Positions 5,491 to 5,767 of a stretch of 5,767 nt of DNA are shown piece by piece; position 1 is the stretch's first letter; every line of letters begins with the position of its first letter. This DNA is from Phycisphaerales bacterium (GTDB taxonomy: Bacteria; Planctomycetota; Phycisphaerae; Sedimentisphaerales; Anaerohalosphaeraceae). The stretch covers positions 1 to 5,767 of the forward strand of contig DSDR01000230.1 of the NCBI GenBank assembly GCA_011048645.1, in the 5' to 3' direction. Made by a program: the position numbers and the translations under genes. The notes under the pieces are model-generated. The model was given only the letters and a program-made list of their open reading frames with translations, did not search any database and had not been told where the DNA came from.

Positions 5491-5767
5491 TTACTCTTCA
5501 CTAAATATGCAGTTTTCATTCAGCCGCAGCACCGTGCCGTAGCCGTCTCGCTCAGGGCGGGCGAACAAATTTTCAATCTGGGCCGGTCTTGGGTCAAAGC
5601 GGCGAATGTTGCGCAGGTCAATCTTCGCCGAGGATTCTTCCAGACCCTGATCAATCGTCATCAGACGAATTGTTGCGGGCACGGCCAGGCCGGCATCGAC
5701 GTTTTGGTAGTTTGCCAGTTCCGTCGCCGCGGCGACCTGCGCATAGCGGTCGTAGTACTCGATGCGC
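5491..5767 (-). CDS. C-terminal part of an unrecognised protein, 5' end beyond the window
   Basis: The frame enters from the right edge and runs about 91 codons (from RIEYYDRYAQ) to a TAA at 5491, so only the C-terminus is seen. A GTG at 5682 could be read as a start, but in-frame coding continues upstream to the edge with codon use like the neighbours, so it is probably internal. The middle reads VDAGLAVPATIRLMTIDQGLEESSAKIDLRNIRRFDP, followed later by IENLFARPERDGYG. This alternation of short strands after a VP-IRL phrase faintly recalls the last strands of LolA-like periplasmic lipoprotein-carrier folds, but I cannot claim that family. It ends 51 bases before the methyltransferase start, so it may belong to the same transcript. 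Confidence 0.65.
   Translation of the reverse strand, partial: RIEYYDRYAQVAAATELANYQNVDAGLAVPATIRLMTIDQGLEESSAKIDLRNIRRFDPRPAQIENLFARPERDGYGTVLRLNENCIFSEE

Overview
The window looks like chromosomal DNA from a bacterium of the Planctomycetota, probably Phycisphaerae-like. This assignment is an inference from three traits. The first is a type IV pilin-like (prepilin) protein with an FADGH motif near its C-terminus, a protein type abundant in Planctomycetota, Lentisphaerota and Verrucomicrobiota. The second is a RuvA with an insertion at its acidic pin, which I associate from memory with planctomycetes. The third is the short AT-rich dispersed-type repeats between GC-richer housekeeping genes. 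No 16S or other marker is present to settle it.

Every gene I can support is on the minus strand, so transcription runs from right to left. From the right edge the order is: the 3' end of an unrecognised gene (5491-5767); a stand-alone homocysteine S-methyltransferase domain protein (4543-5439); cysS, cysteinyl-tRNA synthetase (3029-4504, with a possible start at 4546); ruvC (2450-2947); ruvA (1814-2440); a single-domain response regulator (1230-1625); a 385-base AT-rich gap; and a prepilin-type secreted or pseudopilin protein cut by the left edge (1-844).

The methyltransferase and cysS are close enough to be co-transcribed and both deal with sulfur amino acids. ruvC and ruvA are 9 bases apart and encode the Holliday-junction nuclease and the junction-binding subunit; ruvB is not in the window. 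The response regulator and the prepilin gene are set apart from this block by longer non-coding stretches and look separately controlled. The prepilin gene has a good extended -10 promoter preceded by A-tracts, and a clear ribosome binding site.

The most interesting non-coding signals are a 145-base region in front of the response regulator with a perfect 10-base inverted repeat and a second nested hairpin, competing stem-loops just after its stop codon, an 11-base inverted repeat between cysS and ruvC, and an AT-rich repeat-like segment that seems to form the last codons of ruvC. I see no CRISPR array, tRNA, rRNA, transposase or phage gene, and no clear multi-gene novel system.
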